This document shows positions 1 through 10,562 of a DNA stretch of 64,000 nt, piece after piece. Position numbers and translations under genes: made by a program. A model generated the notes under the pieces. It saw only the letters and a program-made list of their open reading frames with translations. It had not been told where the DNA came from and made no database searches. The DNA lies in the NCBI GenBank assembly GCA_947561715.1, contig OX387199.1, positions 18,047,001-18,111,000 on the forward strand, in the 5' to 3' direction. This DNA comes from Ascidia mentula (taxonomy: Eukaryota; Chordata; Ascidiacea; Phlebobranchia; Ascidiidae). How positions within the stretch are numbered: the first letter of the stretch is position 1; the number at the start of each line of letters is the position of its first letter.

Positions 1-14
1 CCCTACGCATATGT

Positions 15-246
15 AAAGGTCGCCTGGCAAGTTGTGCGCTTGCGCACATGTGAAGGTTGCCTGGCAAGTTGTGCGCTTGCGCACCAGTGTACCTTGGCCA
101 CAATATACCCCGTGAAACCACTGAGCTCCTGTAGCTCAGTTGGTAGAGCGTTGGGCCTGGTTAGCCCAGGGTCGTGAGTTCAAACCATACCAGGAGCTGG
201 CTGATCCAGCTAGGCTGCAATGCCTGGGCTGCCAAGCCTGCAAACC
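15..246 (+). repeat. tRNA-derived SINE copy with tRNA-Thr-like head
   Basis: The tRNA-like head lies at 124-198. It has a box A (TAGCTCAGTTGG), a box B (GAGTTCAAACC), a 4-bp D stem and a 5-bp anticodon stem enclosing CTGGTTA, which reads as anticodon GGT (Thr). The T stem is imperfect in this copy. Upstream is a short imperfect tandem of a ~37-bp unit carrying a TGTGCGCTTGCGCAC palindrome. The tail, with GATCCAGC and TGCAATGCC, recurs in the right-end copies at 62,029-62,727. It is a SINE rather than a working tRNA gene because head and body are repeated together elsewhere. Confidence 0.8.
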
Positions 247-247
247 C

Positions 248-600
248 AATGTCATAATATTGATTTTAAGTTATCCCAGACTTTTTCAGTCGACTCTGGT
301 TTATCAGTTTAGGGTGTTGCCTGGCCAATAAACAAGGAATAGAAGGAATTAGAGGGCTTACATTATTATCAATAAAGTATCTTTGTCATCTTCATGAAAA
401 GGCACCTTTGAAAACAATTTGGCCTTGACACCGAAAAGGTTAAAAACCACTCATTGAAAAAAGACCCATCAACGGTCATCGGGAAACAAGCGGAACAGTC
501 ACCAGGTGCATTATTGCAGAGGGCCTTGAAAACAGGATTTCTCCACTTTGATACCCATAAATATCCTTTACTATACGATTGTGATCACCAGATGGGTGTT
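248..600 (+). repeat. Segmental-duplication module: 3' flank of the secreted-module gene, oldest copy
   Basis: This stretch, starting with AATGTCATAATATTGATTT, matches the sequence downstream of both secreted two-module genes (4,372-4,620 and 13,280-13,412). The shared part includes the lines with CTCTGGTTTATCAGTTT and GCAGAGGGCCTTGAAAACAGG. It is the left edge of the repeated unit. I see no coding exon in it, and 720-1,220 also holds no recognisable gene. Confidence 0.6.
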
Positions 601-1221
601 TTGTCAAAGGATGTTGTTTGGATCATAAATAAAGAAAAAAATGAGTTTCTTTGTGTTCTATTGTTTTCTTGTGCCAAAATCAAGTCTTATATATGTAAAT
701 TAAATTTTTTTGCATGACTGTACATAGACAAGGAAAATAATGTAATGCAAATAAACACAAACATAATAATGATATATACTACCTTCAGTACAGTATAATT
801 TTTTTGTTTACCAGTTCCTCCCATGTAGTCTGATTTTTTTTCATTAAATTTTCACCAATTTCAGTCAAAACATACAAAGGTGCTTTGATAATAAAAATTG
901 CAGTGCTGCATTTTTAATGTTATGACAAAATTTGTTAGTTTAATTACTTTAAACGCTATTGCTGTTGATAAATACAACTACGTGGTGATAATTGCATAAG
1001 GAACTGATTCTGATTCGCTTACTCGAGTTAAAAGAGCAGAACCCAATTAAAAACCAAAATAATATTAATGATATAATTTACGACCAGTGACAGAAAACTC
1101 CCGGTTATGAGGTTTTGCATGAATGAATGAAAATGTTGACGCTGCTGTTGACAGTCCGTGCAACTATTAGTGGTACAACACATTTTTATCAAATTTCCAA
1201 ACGCCGAAGATCAAAAATCTT

Positions 1222-1870
1222 AATTGAAATAAAATAAAACGCGGTGAGTCGATTCCATCTTTGTGTTTGTGGCAATATTCTTCAGTGAAGTAAAGTCGTG
1301 ATGTAGTGCAAGATTCCTTTACGGATTTAAATAGCTTCCTATGGATTTAACTGAGGAATTAGGAAAGATCGATCTAAAACCACTAATTATAAAAAAAACG
1401 TGGTAATGGTTTCGTAGGCACAATATCTTTTTCTAATGGTAAAAAAGAATGACATTACTTGGAAAACTCCGGGTAACAGACATCGCAAAATTCATGAAAC
1501 TTTTGCCGGCATTTGGCTTTGTTTTTGGAGTAGTTGCGGGCAGCCTGACCAACTAAACCACGTCTGGCCTAAACTCTGTGAGGTCGAACGAAACTTGATT
1601 AATATTTCTAATTGCAGTTTTAAATTCAGAAACATTCGAAAAAGGCTGGAGGAATGATAAGAAATTCTTCGACGAATCTAAAGTTATGAGACAAAGTCTG
1701 AATTCCACGCAATCATAATAAAAAGAAGTTAATGTCGAAATTTGTTTAGATAGGCCCTTAACTGAAACAGGACTCTGTGGTACGTGCTGGTAATTTCGTA
1801 TACAGTGGCCGCAACAATAGAACCATTGACACGCATTCAGTGGCACATACAGGGCCATAAGCCTGGCCGG
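1222..1870 (+). pseudogene. Remnant of the pseudokinase locus, coding exons deleted
   Basis: The start matches the end of the pseudokinase N-lobe exon and its donor (GTGAGTCGATTCCATC), followed by the same intron as in the minus-strand gene at 20,924-21,264. At about 1,498 the similarity jumps from intron 2 straight to sequence that lies beyond exon 4 in the other copies (compare 9,575). It jumps again near 1,610 to sequence matching 10,590. The C-lobe exon and later exons are therefore absent. It is a deletion-scarred third copy, not a gene. Confidence 0.6.
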
Positions 1871-1879
1871 CAGCGAAAA

Positions 1880-2190
1880 TGTCTTGTTTGGTATTTTCTG
1901 TTGTGCGTGGCAGGCTGTTATTCGAGCACCGTATCGCGATATGTATTTCTGTGTAAATCTATAGCTATCCTGCAGTCAGCTCAGTGGGTTGATGTTTCAG
2001 TACGCTCGCTGTGTTGACTTTACATAGAAATAAATATCGTGCTAATCACATTCATGATTATGACGTGGTTTAGACACTCACGGGGAGTTTAAACAAAGGA
2101 TCGCAAACCCATCATGAAGGGACGCGTCTTCAATACAAAAATGCCCCGATCCACCAGGCGACATTACTTCTCAGGTATAAAAACTTTTGA
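1880..2190 (+). repeat. Five-copy duplicated module, copy 1
   Basis: This module (TTCATGATTATGACGTGGTTTAG ... CCGATCCACCAGGCGACATTAC) recurs at about 10,830-11,130, 18,470-18,760 (inverted), 23,535-23,790 (inverted) and 38,590-38,840. It contains a short inverted repeat, TATTTCT(G/A)TGTAAAT facing ATTTTACATAGAAATA, about 60 bp apart. It sits 5' of either the secreted-module genes or the TPR-like genes, so it marks the ancestral junction used by the duplications. Confidence 0.65.
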
Positions 2191-2510
2191 CTTGAGGAAC
2201 ATCGATGGTTAGAACTTTGGAAACTAATGTACAAATATAATACATCTACTCACTCTTTGTTCAGTTTTCGCCTCGTTCAGCAACAACAGCCGATGAGAAA
2301 GCAAGTATGTAGGTTACAAAATCTTCTCTCATCGTTTGCGTAAACAAGTGTAGAAACGTAAGAAGGCTTCTTTTGGAAATTAATATTTATGATGATTGTT
2401 TTTAACAAAACTGACGACATATTATTGCTTGCCATTAAGCTTTAATCCTGTGCTGTTTACTCCATGGTCAGCAGAAACACGAAAATCACAATTGCTGACC
2501 AACGACGTCG

Positions 2511-2603
2511 TGACGTCATCGTCAACTAAGTGTTAACTTGTCATGCAGTTTTAGTCCAGCTCTATCGAATCGTTAAAGGAAGTGCCTGGTCGCCTTATAA
2601 AAG
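2511..2603 (+). promoter_or_regulatory. CRE palindrome and TATA box of secreted-module gene 1
   Basis: A full TGACGTCA palindrome is at 2,511-2,518 and TATAAAAG at 2,596-2,603. About 90 bp downstream is a donor (AAAG|GTATGT) that would end a short non-coding exon 1, and the coding ATG follows at 2,778. The same arrangement is kept in the second copy (11,450-11,542). Start-site position is inferred from the TATA box. Confidence 0.65.
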
Positions 2604-2777
2604 GAGCGTGGGCTCGTTTGCAAATCATTACCATCTTGTTCAACGGATACACTGTATAACAAGAACGCTTTATCAACAGCAAGCAAATCAAAGGTATGTC
2701 TAGAATTGGATTTGTAAATTTTTCATTAACATTGTCATATTTCAAAATCATCTAGAAATTAAGTTTGATTTTTTTAG

Positions 2778-4086
2778 ATGAATTTGATGATTTTTGCTCT
2801 TTTGTGCATCTTTGTTGTATCAACTCAGGCTGTCAAGTATTATCCTGGTAAGATCAACTTTCCTAATTGTAATATTTTCGTATTTATAATTTAAAATCTT
2901 AAAGTAAATGAACTAAGTGTAAATGTCCATGCAAAAGAGTAGTTGGCAAGATTTCGTTGAAATGAAGGTCTGTTCTCTTTCAGTTACTCTCAACAATCTC
3001 GGATGTTGGGCAGACAATGGAAACAGAGCAATCCCTACAAGAGAAGGAGATCCGATTCTTGATGGAGCAAATTACAAAGCAAGAGTAAATGCGATCGCAA
3101 AATGTGCTAGAGTCGCTCACAACAATGGTGACGACGTATTCGCTGTCCAGGTATAATTCCTATATAAAACAATTAGTGGTTAAACATTTTCCAAAACTGG
3201 AAAATATTATATGACAAAATCGTTAAAAAACATAGTTCGTCGGATGCCAGTCTTAACCCACAGAAAAAAATTACTGAAGTTTACTGCATATTCTCATCGT
3301 ATTTTGGACCTAAATCAGTTTTCGTTCCATTGAAATTTATAGGACGGAGGTTGGTGTGCAAGTTCTGCCACAGCAAGAAACACATACAGAAAGTACGGAA
3401 AAAGCACAGCTTGCGCAACTGACGGAGAAGGTGGAGGTTGGGGAAACCAAGTTTACGAAATCGCCACAATTTCACAAGGTATGTCTTGCTTTGAGGGTTT
3501 TTCTTCTCGCTATTCGTAAATGCACGTTTGTGCAATTTGTCAGTAAATTTACGCTGATATTTTGTTCACTAGTGAAACTTACTGAATTGGGTTGTTGGCG
3601 GGACACCTCAAATCGCGCCATCCCCACACTTGAAGGATTGGAACGAGTTCTCGACGGACCTTACGAAAGCCGTAACGAGGCGATCGCCAAATGTGTGCAA
3701 GCCGCCTACTCCCGAGGATACAACATCATTGCGTTGCAGAACGGTGGTTGGTGCGCCGGATCACGTGATGCAGTTGAGACGTACAATAAATATGATGCGA
3801 GTCACGCCTGTCCTTCTTCTGGAAAGGGAGGGGGTTGGGCAAACCAAGTTTATCGAATCGACGTTGAAGTTACCACGTAAGTGAAAATTGTTGTGACTGC
3901 AAGTTGTGTCAAGCTATTCGACCTTGGCACAAATCAGAAAAAAAAAAAAGGGAGAAAAAAGAGCAACTACGCGTTAGAACGAAATACAAAGAAATAAAGA
4001 AAAAAAAAACAATACATTGGACATTGGTTCTTTTAGTTTTTTGTTATTGTTTGTAACTCCATGATTTTTGTTTCAGAACGTACTAA
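2778..4086 (+). CDS. Secreted protein with two GCW...RAIP / GGWC modules, copy 1 (intact)
   Basis: Coding exons: 2,778-2,847, 2,984-3,150, 3,343-3,478, 3,573-3,876 and 4,077-4,086, all with GT-AG ends and matching phases, giving about 228 aa. Residues 1-18 form a signal peptide (MNLMIFALLCIFVVSTQA). Two ~90-residue modules follow, each with GCW, RAIP, an AI.KC segment, a GGWC motif, KYxxSxxC, and a final GGxWxNQVY. Module 1 is split by an intron just before GGWC, module 2 is not. The last exon adds only two codons, using a strong donor at 3,877. AATAAA lies at 4,179. The module occurs widely in secreted proteins of marine invertebrates. I know no established biochemical function; a lectin or defence role is only a guess. 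Confidence 0.85.
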
Positions 4087-4178
4087 ATCAGACCACTGCT
4101 GCGTGGAAATGAGAACACCATTCCTGATATATCTTACATTATATCATTTTCATAACAACTATAAAGGAAAAATTGGCA

Positions 4179-4184
4179 AATAAA
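4179..4184 (+). terminator. Polyadenylation signal of secreted-module gene 1
   Basis: AATAAA lies about 93 bp past the stop codon. The same signal is conserved at 13,089-13,094 in the second copy. Confidence 0.6.
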
Positions 4185-4371
4185 TGACACATGTAACCGA
4201 AAATCAATTTTGTTTTTTTGTATTATACAATACCACACAGTACTTAGGAGGAGAATAAAAGACCAATAAATAAGACGCTATTGCAGACATATAAACATTA
4301 CAGATGAAGGATAACGACAAACCAATGGCCATAAAACTTATTCTTATAGTTTTTCGTGGACAACCAAACAA

Positions 4372-4660
4372 TGTCATAATATTGATTTAAAGTTATCCCA
4401 GACTTTTTCTGTCGACTTCCTCTGGTTTATCAGTTTAAGTTGTTGGAACAGACGCCAGGTGCATTGATGCAGAGGGCCTTGAAAACAGGATTCCGCCTAC
4501 TTAATACCCATATATATCCTTTACTATACGATTGTAATCACCAGATGGTTGTTTTGCCAAAGGATGCTGTTTGGATTACAAATGAATAAAAAATTGATCT
4601 TCTTTGGGTTCTATTATTTTCTTGAGCCAAAAGCAAGTCTTATATATGCATTTCATACAA
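4372..4660 (+). repeat. Segmental-duplication module, second copy
   Basis: It matches 248-600 and 13,280-13,412. At its right end a short direct duplication of ACAACTACGTGGTGATA (about 4,658-4,692) marks the junction with pseudokinase intron 2. The N-lobe exon present in the inverted copy is missing here, so this junction is a deletion or recombination scar. Confidence 0.6.
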
Positions 4661-4877
4661 CTACGTGGTGATAAGGACAACTACGTGGTGATATATATAA
4701 CGGTTTCGTAGGCACAATATCATTTTCTAATGGAAAAAACAATGACATCATTTGGAAAACTCCAAGTAACAGACATCGCAAAATTCAGAAAATGCGACAG
4801 CAATAAAATCTGTTTGTTGAATAACCTTTAACGGGGTGCAAGCAAATAATTCACAAAAACACAACAAACTTTTGTAG

Positions 4878-5566
4878 GTTGCATAACATGCTTGGAGTCT
4901 TGCAGCAAGTCAAACACGATAATATTGTCCGGGTTCTCGGGTACGCCAAGTGGAAATCTTCCCATGGAGTTGTCATGGAGTACTTTCCAAGGGGAAATCT
5001 TCAACAACTGATCTCAAATAACTCGATTGAGATCGACGACATTCTCTTGTTTAGTTTAGTTTCGGATGTTGTTGATGGATTATTCCACCTACATAAGTTC
5101 ACCAGCTACAAACGACTGACAGATAGTGGCTTGACCCTCGACAAGATCCTTGTCACTGAAAACATGCGTGCCAAAACTAATTGCGTGAATGAAAATAATT
5201 TGGAGTTTTCGGCAGCACCAAAAATTATCAAAACCCCGAGATTTTCTACAATTAACAAGGAAGACGTATATAGTTTTGGCATAATTGTGTGCAGTATGAT
5301 AAATTGTTGCTTAAACCAAAAGACTACACTATATATTGCCATCAAGGATATAGCAGAACAGTGCATGAATATGGCTCCATCTGCACGACCCACCGTAGCA
5401 AAGCTCAAACGTGAATTTCAAAGTTGGTGGAAGGTGTTGGGTGATACTGAAAGGAGGCTGATTGTCCCAAAAGGTCCCTCTGCCACAAACTTGCCTATTG
5501 GGTTGGACATTCCATGGTACTCATTGAACACAGTGGTCGTTAACCAAACTACAGAAGCAAAAGGAG
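4878..5566 (+). pseudogene. Pseudokinase gene copy 1, C-lobe exon; N-lobe exons missing
   Basis: A 689-nt exon (acceptor TTTGTAG, donor GAG|GTATTT) with an open frame. It encodes the region from helix C through the C-lobe: QVKHDNIVRVLGYAKW, VVMEYFPRGNLQQLI, then a catalytic-loop region without HRD or DFG, then DVYSFGII and the ARPTVAKLK end of the fold. The inverted copy at 20,236-20,924 has the same exon length and is preceded by exons carrying the glycine loop and VAVK lysine. Here those exons are absent upstream. Exon 4 lies at 9,454-9,540, beyond a 3.7-kb transposon in intron 3. This copy is probably non-functional unless transcribed from another start. Confidence 0.7.
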
Positions 5567-5768
5567 GTATTTAAAATCAGTTTGTTCAGACCTTCTTCTC
5601 TGTTGCGCAATGATTACCTATGGTGTGTATTCACTGTTTTATTATTCACGGGGTAAATACACTGAAAAAAAAATTGGGTGTCTAGAGGCCAAACATATTG
5701 AGTGTTTGCCACAAACCATGTTGGGTTCATTCGTGGGGAAACCTAATAAACTTAACTGGGTTGTAAAA

Positions 5769-5900
5769 ACCCAAAATACAGTTTGGGTTTTTAGTGTTCA
5801 ATACCCAAAATACAGTTTGGGTTTTTAGTGTTCAATACCCACAATACAGTTTGGGTTTTTATTGTTCAATACCCAAAATTCAGTTTGGGTACTTAGACTT
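5769..5900. repeat. Left subterminal 34-bp tandem repeat of the transposon
   Basis: Four units with a 34-bp period start at 5,769, 5,803, 5,837 and 5,871. Each carries ACCCAAAATACAGTTTGGGT, an inverted ACCCAAA/TTTGGGT pair. Repeats like these are typical transposase-binding arrays. Confidence 0.85.
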
Positions 5901-6147
5901 AATGCATTACACCACAGGAACTTTTTGGGTTGCTAGAACCAAACATCATGCCACTTTTGGGTTACTGCATCCTGCCTGGTAATTGAGGATATAAAATGCA
6001 AACGTGATAATCATAGACTGCAATTTATTTGCAGCATTTCACATGAACACAACAAACGCAAAAGCTGTGGCATAGCACAAATGTATATCGTACAGGTGCT
6101 GAAATCAAATTGTCCAAGTACATACTAGAGCCATAAAAATCAATGAG

Positions 6148-6202
6148 AGCTGCAGACAGTAGTGCACACTGTTTCGACCTGTAGGGTCTCACCAGTGCAT
6201 CT
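6148..6202 (-). ncRNA. Decayed hammerhead ribozyme relic inside the transposon
   Basis: The minus strand reads CTGGTGA, a 5-bp stem II closed by AGGTC, GAAA, CAG...CTG, TC, then TGCAGCT. This is the architecture of the intact hammerheads elsewhere in the window, but core base A6 is changed to G and stem I has a mismatch. Self-cleavage is unlikely. Confidence 0.6.
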
Positions 6203-6262
6203 GGTGACTGCAGCACTAATCTAGCATTTTAACCAGCAGGCACTGTGTCCGCCACAGTCACC

Positions 6263-6317
6263 AGATGCAGTAATGAGATCTTGCAGGTAGAAACAGTGTG
6301 CACCACTGTCTCAGCTC
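6263..6317 (+). ncRNA. Decayed hammerhead ribozyme relic, opposite strand
   Basis: GTAATGA, a GATCT...AGGTA stem II, GAAA, CAG...CTG and TC lie in inverted orientation to 6,148-6,202, with a changed core and broken stem I. The two face each other, the same inverted layout as the intact pairs. Confidence 0.5.
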
Positions 6318-6390
6318 TCGTTAGTTTTAGTTTTTAAACATCAAGCAATAATTACCTTAATCTTTGTAGTTACATTACAGTTTACAGTGC

Positions 6391-8831
6391 CTAAATGAGG
6401 TTTAAAGACATTGCCAGTTCCTTGACACTACTATAAGCCCCAGGAACATACATCTTTAACCAATACAATTGTAGAAACTGCAAAGCACGTAGCACATGTG
6501 GACAATATTCGTAATTGAGCACATAATAGTACGCAAACATTGAAATGATTGCCTGGATCAATGACTTCACTTCTAAAGTTGCCACCTTCTCACAGAAGAT
6601 TAAATATTTCTTAGGGATATTAATTGATCCGTAGACTACCAGAAAAGGCTGAAGACGATCAGGTATCTCATTGAAGATGTCATGATGAGTAGTGTTGGCC
6701 TGTCAATACAAGTAATAGCAGAAAAATGAATTACAAGTACATCTGAATTACAATTACACATCTCAGCCTTGGAAAATGAATGTTTATTAATATTCGACTT
6801 CAAACAGGTTAATCATTTACCATCTCATCAGAACCCTAGGCTAATTATGTACATATAAATATGATTTACCGGGCAAAGATCGATCAAGTATTTTTCGGGT
6901 CCACATTCCTTTTTGGTGTTGCAGCGTAACAGGTTACATAGTAACCATACCCCAATGATGATTACAGTTTCTTAAACAAATCACATATCATAACTTTGGT
7001 GTCCACTGTACAAACTGTTTACTTTTCAATAATATTTACACAAAGACATTTTTTATCAATGGTTTAACAACATTAAAATCAGTTTCTAAACTTTAGATTT
7101 GTTCAAATATTATGCAACTCACCAATGGGATACGGCTCGTCAACAGGTAGATGTTGAAGAACCTTAGTTATGGACATTGATTTCTTTGGCCTAGCTTGAG
7201 CATATTGTATTATTTTGGTAAAAAGTGGCCTTGCACTGCTTTCAAGCTCTTTTTCAGTTTGTTCCCAACTTCCACATCTTGAAAATTCTCTCATGAGCTG
7301 AAAAATTGTAAATGTTTTTTTTTAAAACATATCAGTTTGACAATGATACTGTAGTGAAACTAATTAAAAACAATATGCAACTTTACCTCATCATACAAAA
7401 ATAAAGCCGGCCATTCCTTTTTAAGCAAATTTGGTGTGGGATTTTCTTCCAAAATATACTGCTTACGAAACTCAAATGTTTCGGTCATGAGCTCAGAGAT
7501 AACTTTTTGGTTTCGGAGCACTTGAGCTTTTGAAAATTCTGTTTGAAGCATCTAAACCACAATTTGATTGATACATATACTTGGGACAAAATTTGCATAG
7601 AAATGTCCATAAATTTACCTGTTGCTTTTCAATGTTGGTGGATTTATCTGTACTAATGGAAACACGTTTCACTTTCCTTCTTTTTGCAGCACGTGTGTTT
7701 GCCACTCCACTTTTGTTATTATTCTGTCTTTTTGATAATGGCTTATCATTTTTCAATTTTCGCACTTGCTTCATTTGGCTGTTTATTTTCTGGCTTATTT
7801 TTCTTAGCCAAAACACCTGTACAAATAATACCTTCTAACAACCATACATCATGTTTTTTTAAAACTAAACCAAATATCATTAAATGTACACAGACCTTCG
7901 CTTCATCTGTACTGAGTGTAAGACAAGCTTTTCCCTGTTGTATAAGTGCCAAGACAGCCATTTGGCGTATTTTTCTTCCAGGATGCCTGAAAAGATTTTA
8001 TTAAGGGCTTTATTAAGTGTAAAATTTGACTGCATCAACACACCTTTCAAACTCTCTCATTACTCTGATCAATTCAGAAGTTATTTCTCTTTTCCCCATT
8101 TCACTTATTATTCCTGTCCGAAGCAATTCTTTTGCATGATAGCCAAAGTTACATAAGTCGATAGGAAACATTTTTGGGATTGGTTTCACTGAGTCACTGG
8201 ACACAAAACTGCAATCTGAATACTCCTCAAGGCTTTCATCAAATTTGGCGCCTTCATAAGGTATTGTGGGCCCATTGCTATCTTTATCTATGTCTGAAGG
8301 CATTTCATCTTCTGCATCTGAACTTGAAAAAATTGGTTCTGTGTCAGCACATGATGCTGACTCTGTGTCAGGGCAAGATGCTGACTCTGTGTCAGCGCAA
8401 GATGCTGACTCCGTGTTAGCACTAGACAATGATCTAGTATAATCCCCCAAACTCATTTGTGCCTTAAATGCTGTAAATATCTTGATCATGTAACCACATG
8501 GTACATTGGGCAAAAGCCTTGCAAAAACATCAATGCTATTTATCATTGTCATTGCTTGGCCGTCAATTTTTGCATCTGCATAAATAAGAAGTATCATTTC
8601 CCTTTCAACTGCTTGACTGATCTCACTCACATACTTGGGGCATGATTTACCTTACCAAGATATGTTTTAATAAAATTGAGGCATAGGAAAACGTTAGATT
8701 ACAATATATACTTGACAAAACAAACCTTTGAAGGCATTGCACACAGTTTCACATTCCAAGCAATCAACATCTTCCGATTTTAGTATCTGGCGAATAACTT
8801 CAACCAATTCCATTGTACTTACAGAGACCAT
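6391..8831 (-). CDS. SAMD3-like transposon protein, eight exons
   Basis: Exons in order: 8,831-8,726, 8,650-8,044, 7,986-7,896, 7,816-7,619, 7,551-7,387, 7,297-7,123, 6,970-6,870 and 6,699-6,391. All junctions are GT-AG with matching phase, giving an uninterrupted 583-aa frame. An N-terminal region ending in ADAKIDGQAMTMI resembles the second half of a SAM domain. Then come an acidic stretch with about four copies of an eight-residue DTESASCA repeat, a basic coiled region (residues ~270-330), and FEFRKQYILEENPTP with KKEWPALFLYDE, the signature of proteins annotated sterile alpha motif domain-containing 3-like. The C-terminal part is hydrophobic and helical. No DDE triad is obvious. It is the only gene in the element, so it probably mobilises it. 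Confidence 0.75.
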
Positions 8832-8989
8832 TGTAGGTTGCAGGCAGTATTATTTTTTTCAGCTCACTTAAATCACGCCCTGAAATAGGATTAGAGGACA
8901 CAGGAAAAATTTAAATTGCCACATACAAACTGTTTGCAAATGCACAACGAATGACGAGTTGCGTTACTAAATCCGTCTGAGCGACAACA

Positions 8990-9340
8990 CGAGGTGCATT
9001 GCGCGGGAAAAAATACTTAAAAAATAAACCCAAAGATGTTGGTTTGGGCTTTGCATGAAACTTCCCAAGCAATAGACAAATATTTTCAAACCCAAAATGG
9101 TGGTTTGGACAATGCATAAAATTACCATAGTCAAAAATTATTTAAATACAATATGTTGGTTTGGGTGTTTTATAAAATTACCCAAACATTTTAGGTGAAA
9201 TACTTTTGGGTTTTCCTTTACCCAATGTTTTTCCACAGAAAAAAAAAGTTTACCCATTTCGTTTGGGTGTTCGAACGCAAGTAGTTTGGGTTTCACAAAA
9301 GTACACCCAATTGCTTTCAGAATACAACCCAAGTTTTTTT
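8990..9340. repeat. Right subterminal repeats of the transposon
   Basis: Three diverged copies of a unit containing TTGGTTTGGG...ATAAAATTACCCAA lie near 9,039, 9,100 and 9,152, followed by more TTTGGGT/ACCCAAA motifs up to the terminal repeat. They differ in unit length from the left array but share the heptamer. Confidence 0.7.
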
Positions 9341-9453
9341 ACAGTGTATTTTCAGTTCGACTCTTGTTTGAATTTGTTGTAATTACCTGACCTAGCAGTT
9401 ACGCCTTAGCTACTTACAACTAAGTTAAAACTTTAACATTGTTGTGCTGTTAG

Positions 9454-9540
9454 GCAACAAAAAATCCAACCACACATATTGTAATTACGAGCGCATGAAA
9501 AGTTCAAAGCAAGATCCGGATATCCTTGGCAAACCTAAAG
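9454..9540 (+). pseudogene. Pseudokinase copy 1, exon 4
   Basis: An 87-nt exon (acceptor GCTGTTAG, donor AAAG|GTAAAG) in phase with the C-lobe exon at 4,878-5,566. It encodes GNKKSNHTYCNYERM...DILGKPKG. The inverted copy has the same exon at 19,942-20,028. A following candidate exon starts at 9,987, but the two copies differ there by one base and keep different frames, so the downstream gene structure is unsettled. Confidence 0.55.
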
Positions 9541-9758
9541 GTAAAGCAAGCCTAGAAGATCAGAAAACAACTGTAAGAACTTTTACCCGGATTTACCTTT
9601 GTTTTCGGAGTATTTGCGGGCGGCCTGACCCACCAAACCACGTCTGGCTTAAACTCTGTGACGTAAAACGAAACATGATTAGTATTTTTATTTCCGAAGT
9701 TTTTTTTGTGAAAGAATTACCATCATATACGTGCAAAAGAATCATAATAATTATTGAG

Positions 9759-9814
9759 ATATGCAGACTGGGTATACCCAATGTCTCGACCTGGAAGGTC
9801 TCATCAGTGCAGCT
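9759..9814 (-). ncRNA. Decayed hammerhead ribozyme relic with enlarged stem III
   Basis: The minus strand reads AGCTGCA, CTGATGA, GACCTTCCAGGTC, GAGA, then a hairpin TGGGTATACCCA, TC and TGCATAT. The GAAA box has become GAGA and stem I keeps only four pairs. The homologous site in the inverted duplicate is 19,666-19,721, so the relic predates the duplication. Confidence 0.55.
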
Positions 9815-10349
9815 GTTGATTGTGGCACTGCGCTCATTTTTATACTCACTGGGAACACAGATTTCCACTTTGTGGTACCTTTACTAACCATCACTGACGC
9901 ATTCATAATAACTCACCCACATGACCCGATTACTTCAAATGTTTATAATCTTGTGTCCAATTGCTGTTTTTTTGTTGAAAATGCAGCAACTTCACCTACA
10001 TCAACGCCTAAAAAAAGGAAACGTATTCAGACATCAAATTGGAGGAAAATACGATACCTAAAGTACTTTATTCATCCGGTAATCATTCAAAATTTTTTGG
10101 ACTTACGGTTTCGTAATGTGGCTGCAACATTACAAACGTTTCATTGGCGGTCTAATAGTTACCGGTGTGTCTTGTCCACTGTATATCTGCACACAGGTCT
10201 ATGTAGCTTAGTATATAAGAAGTTGGTCCAGAGTGCCCAGCGTAATTAATTAAAACCTTGCCAGAAGCAAGATTTTCTAGAGTCTTGTCTAGTGTGTGTC
10301 TTGACTTTGATTCAGTTACAGTAACAATGACATTATCACCTACAGTATT

Positions 10350-10562
10350 TTGTGCAATGCTGAAATCTCAGTTACAGATTTTAACAGAAACGATATCCAT
10401 AAAAACGGAAATACTAGAAACTATATTATTACTGTTTCTTCTGGTAACACAGATGATCAAACTGACCCGTCCCCGGACATAAATACTAAAAAAAGTGCTC
10501 CTGCAAACGTTTATTTCGGTACTGTATGCGGTTACGTGTCTTTTTGTGCAAGTAAAAAAATC
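10350..10562 (+). pseudogene. Candidate 3' exon of pseudokinase copy 1
   Basis: An open frame reading NAEISVTDFN...YIITVSSGNTDDQ...VYFGTVCGY is kept open in both this copy and the inverted copy (18,939-19,187), with mostly conservative changes. That argues for coding rather than chance. Its acceptor and the connecting phase are not resolved. It could equally belong to a separate small gene. Confidence 0.35.

Larger units (their letters stand above)
5660..9346. mobile_element. DNA transposon with 5'-CACTG termini, TA target duplication and SAMD3-like gene
   Basis: The ends are imperfect ~21-bp terminal inverted repeats: CACTGAAAAAAAAATTGGGT at the left and CACTGTAAAAAAACTTGGGT (reverse complement) at the right. 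Both subterminal regions are rich in TTTGGGT/ACCCAAA motifs. The flanks read TAAATA|element|TATTTTCAGTT. The minus-strand pseudokinase copy near 20,148 holds the uninterrupted site TAAATACTTTCGGTT, so the target duplication is TA and the insertion followed the segmental duplication. The element holds one eight-exon gene on the minus strand and a decayed hammerhead-like pair. Family is open: TA duplication suggests IS630/Tc1 or ISL2EU-type insertion, but the protein is neither that I can recognise. Confidence 0.85.
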
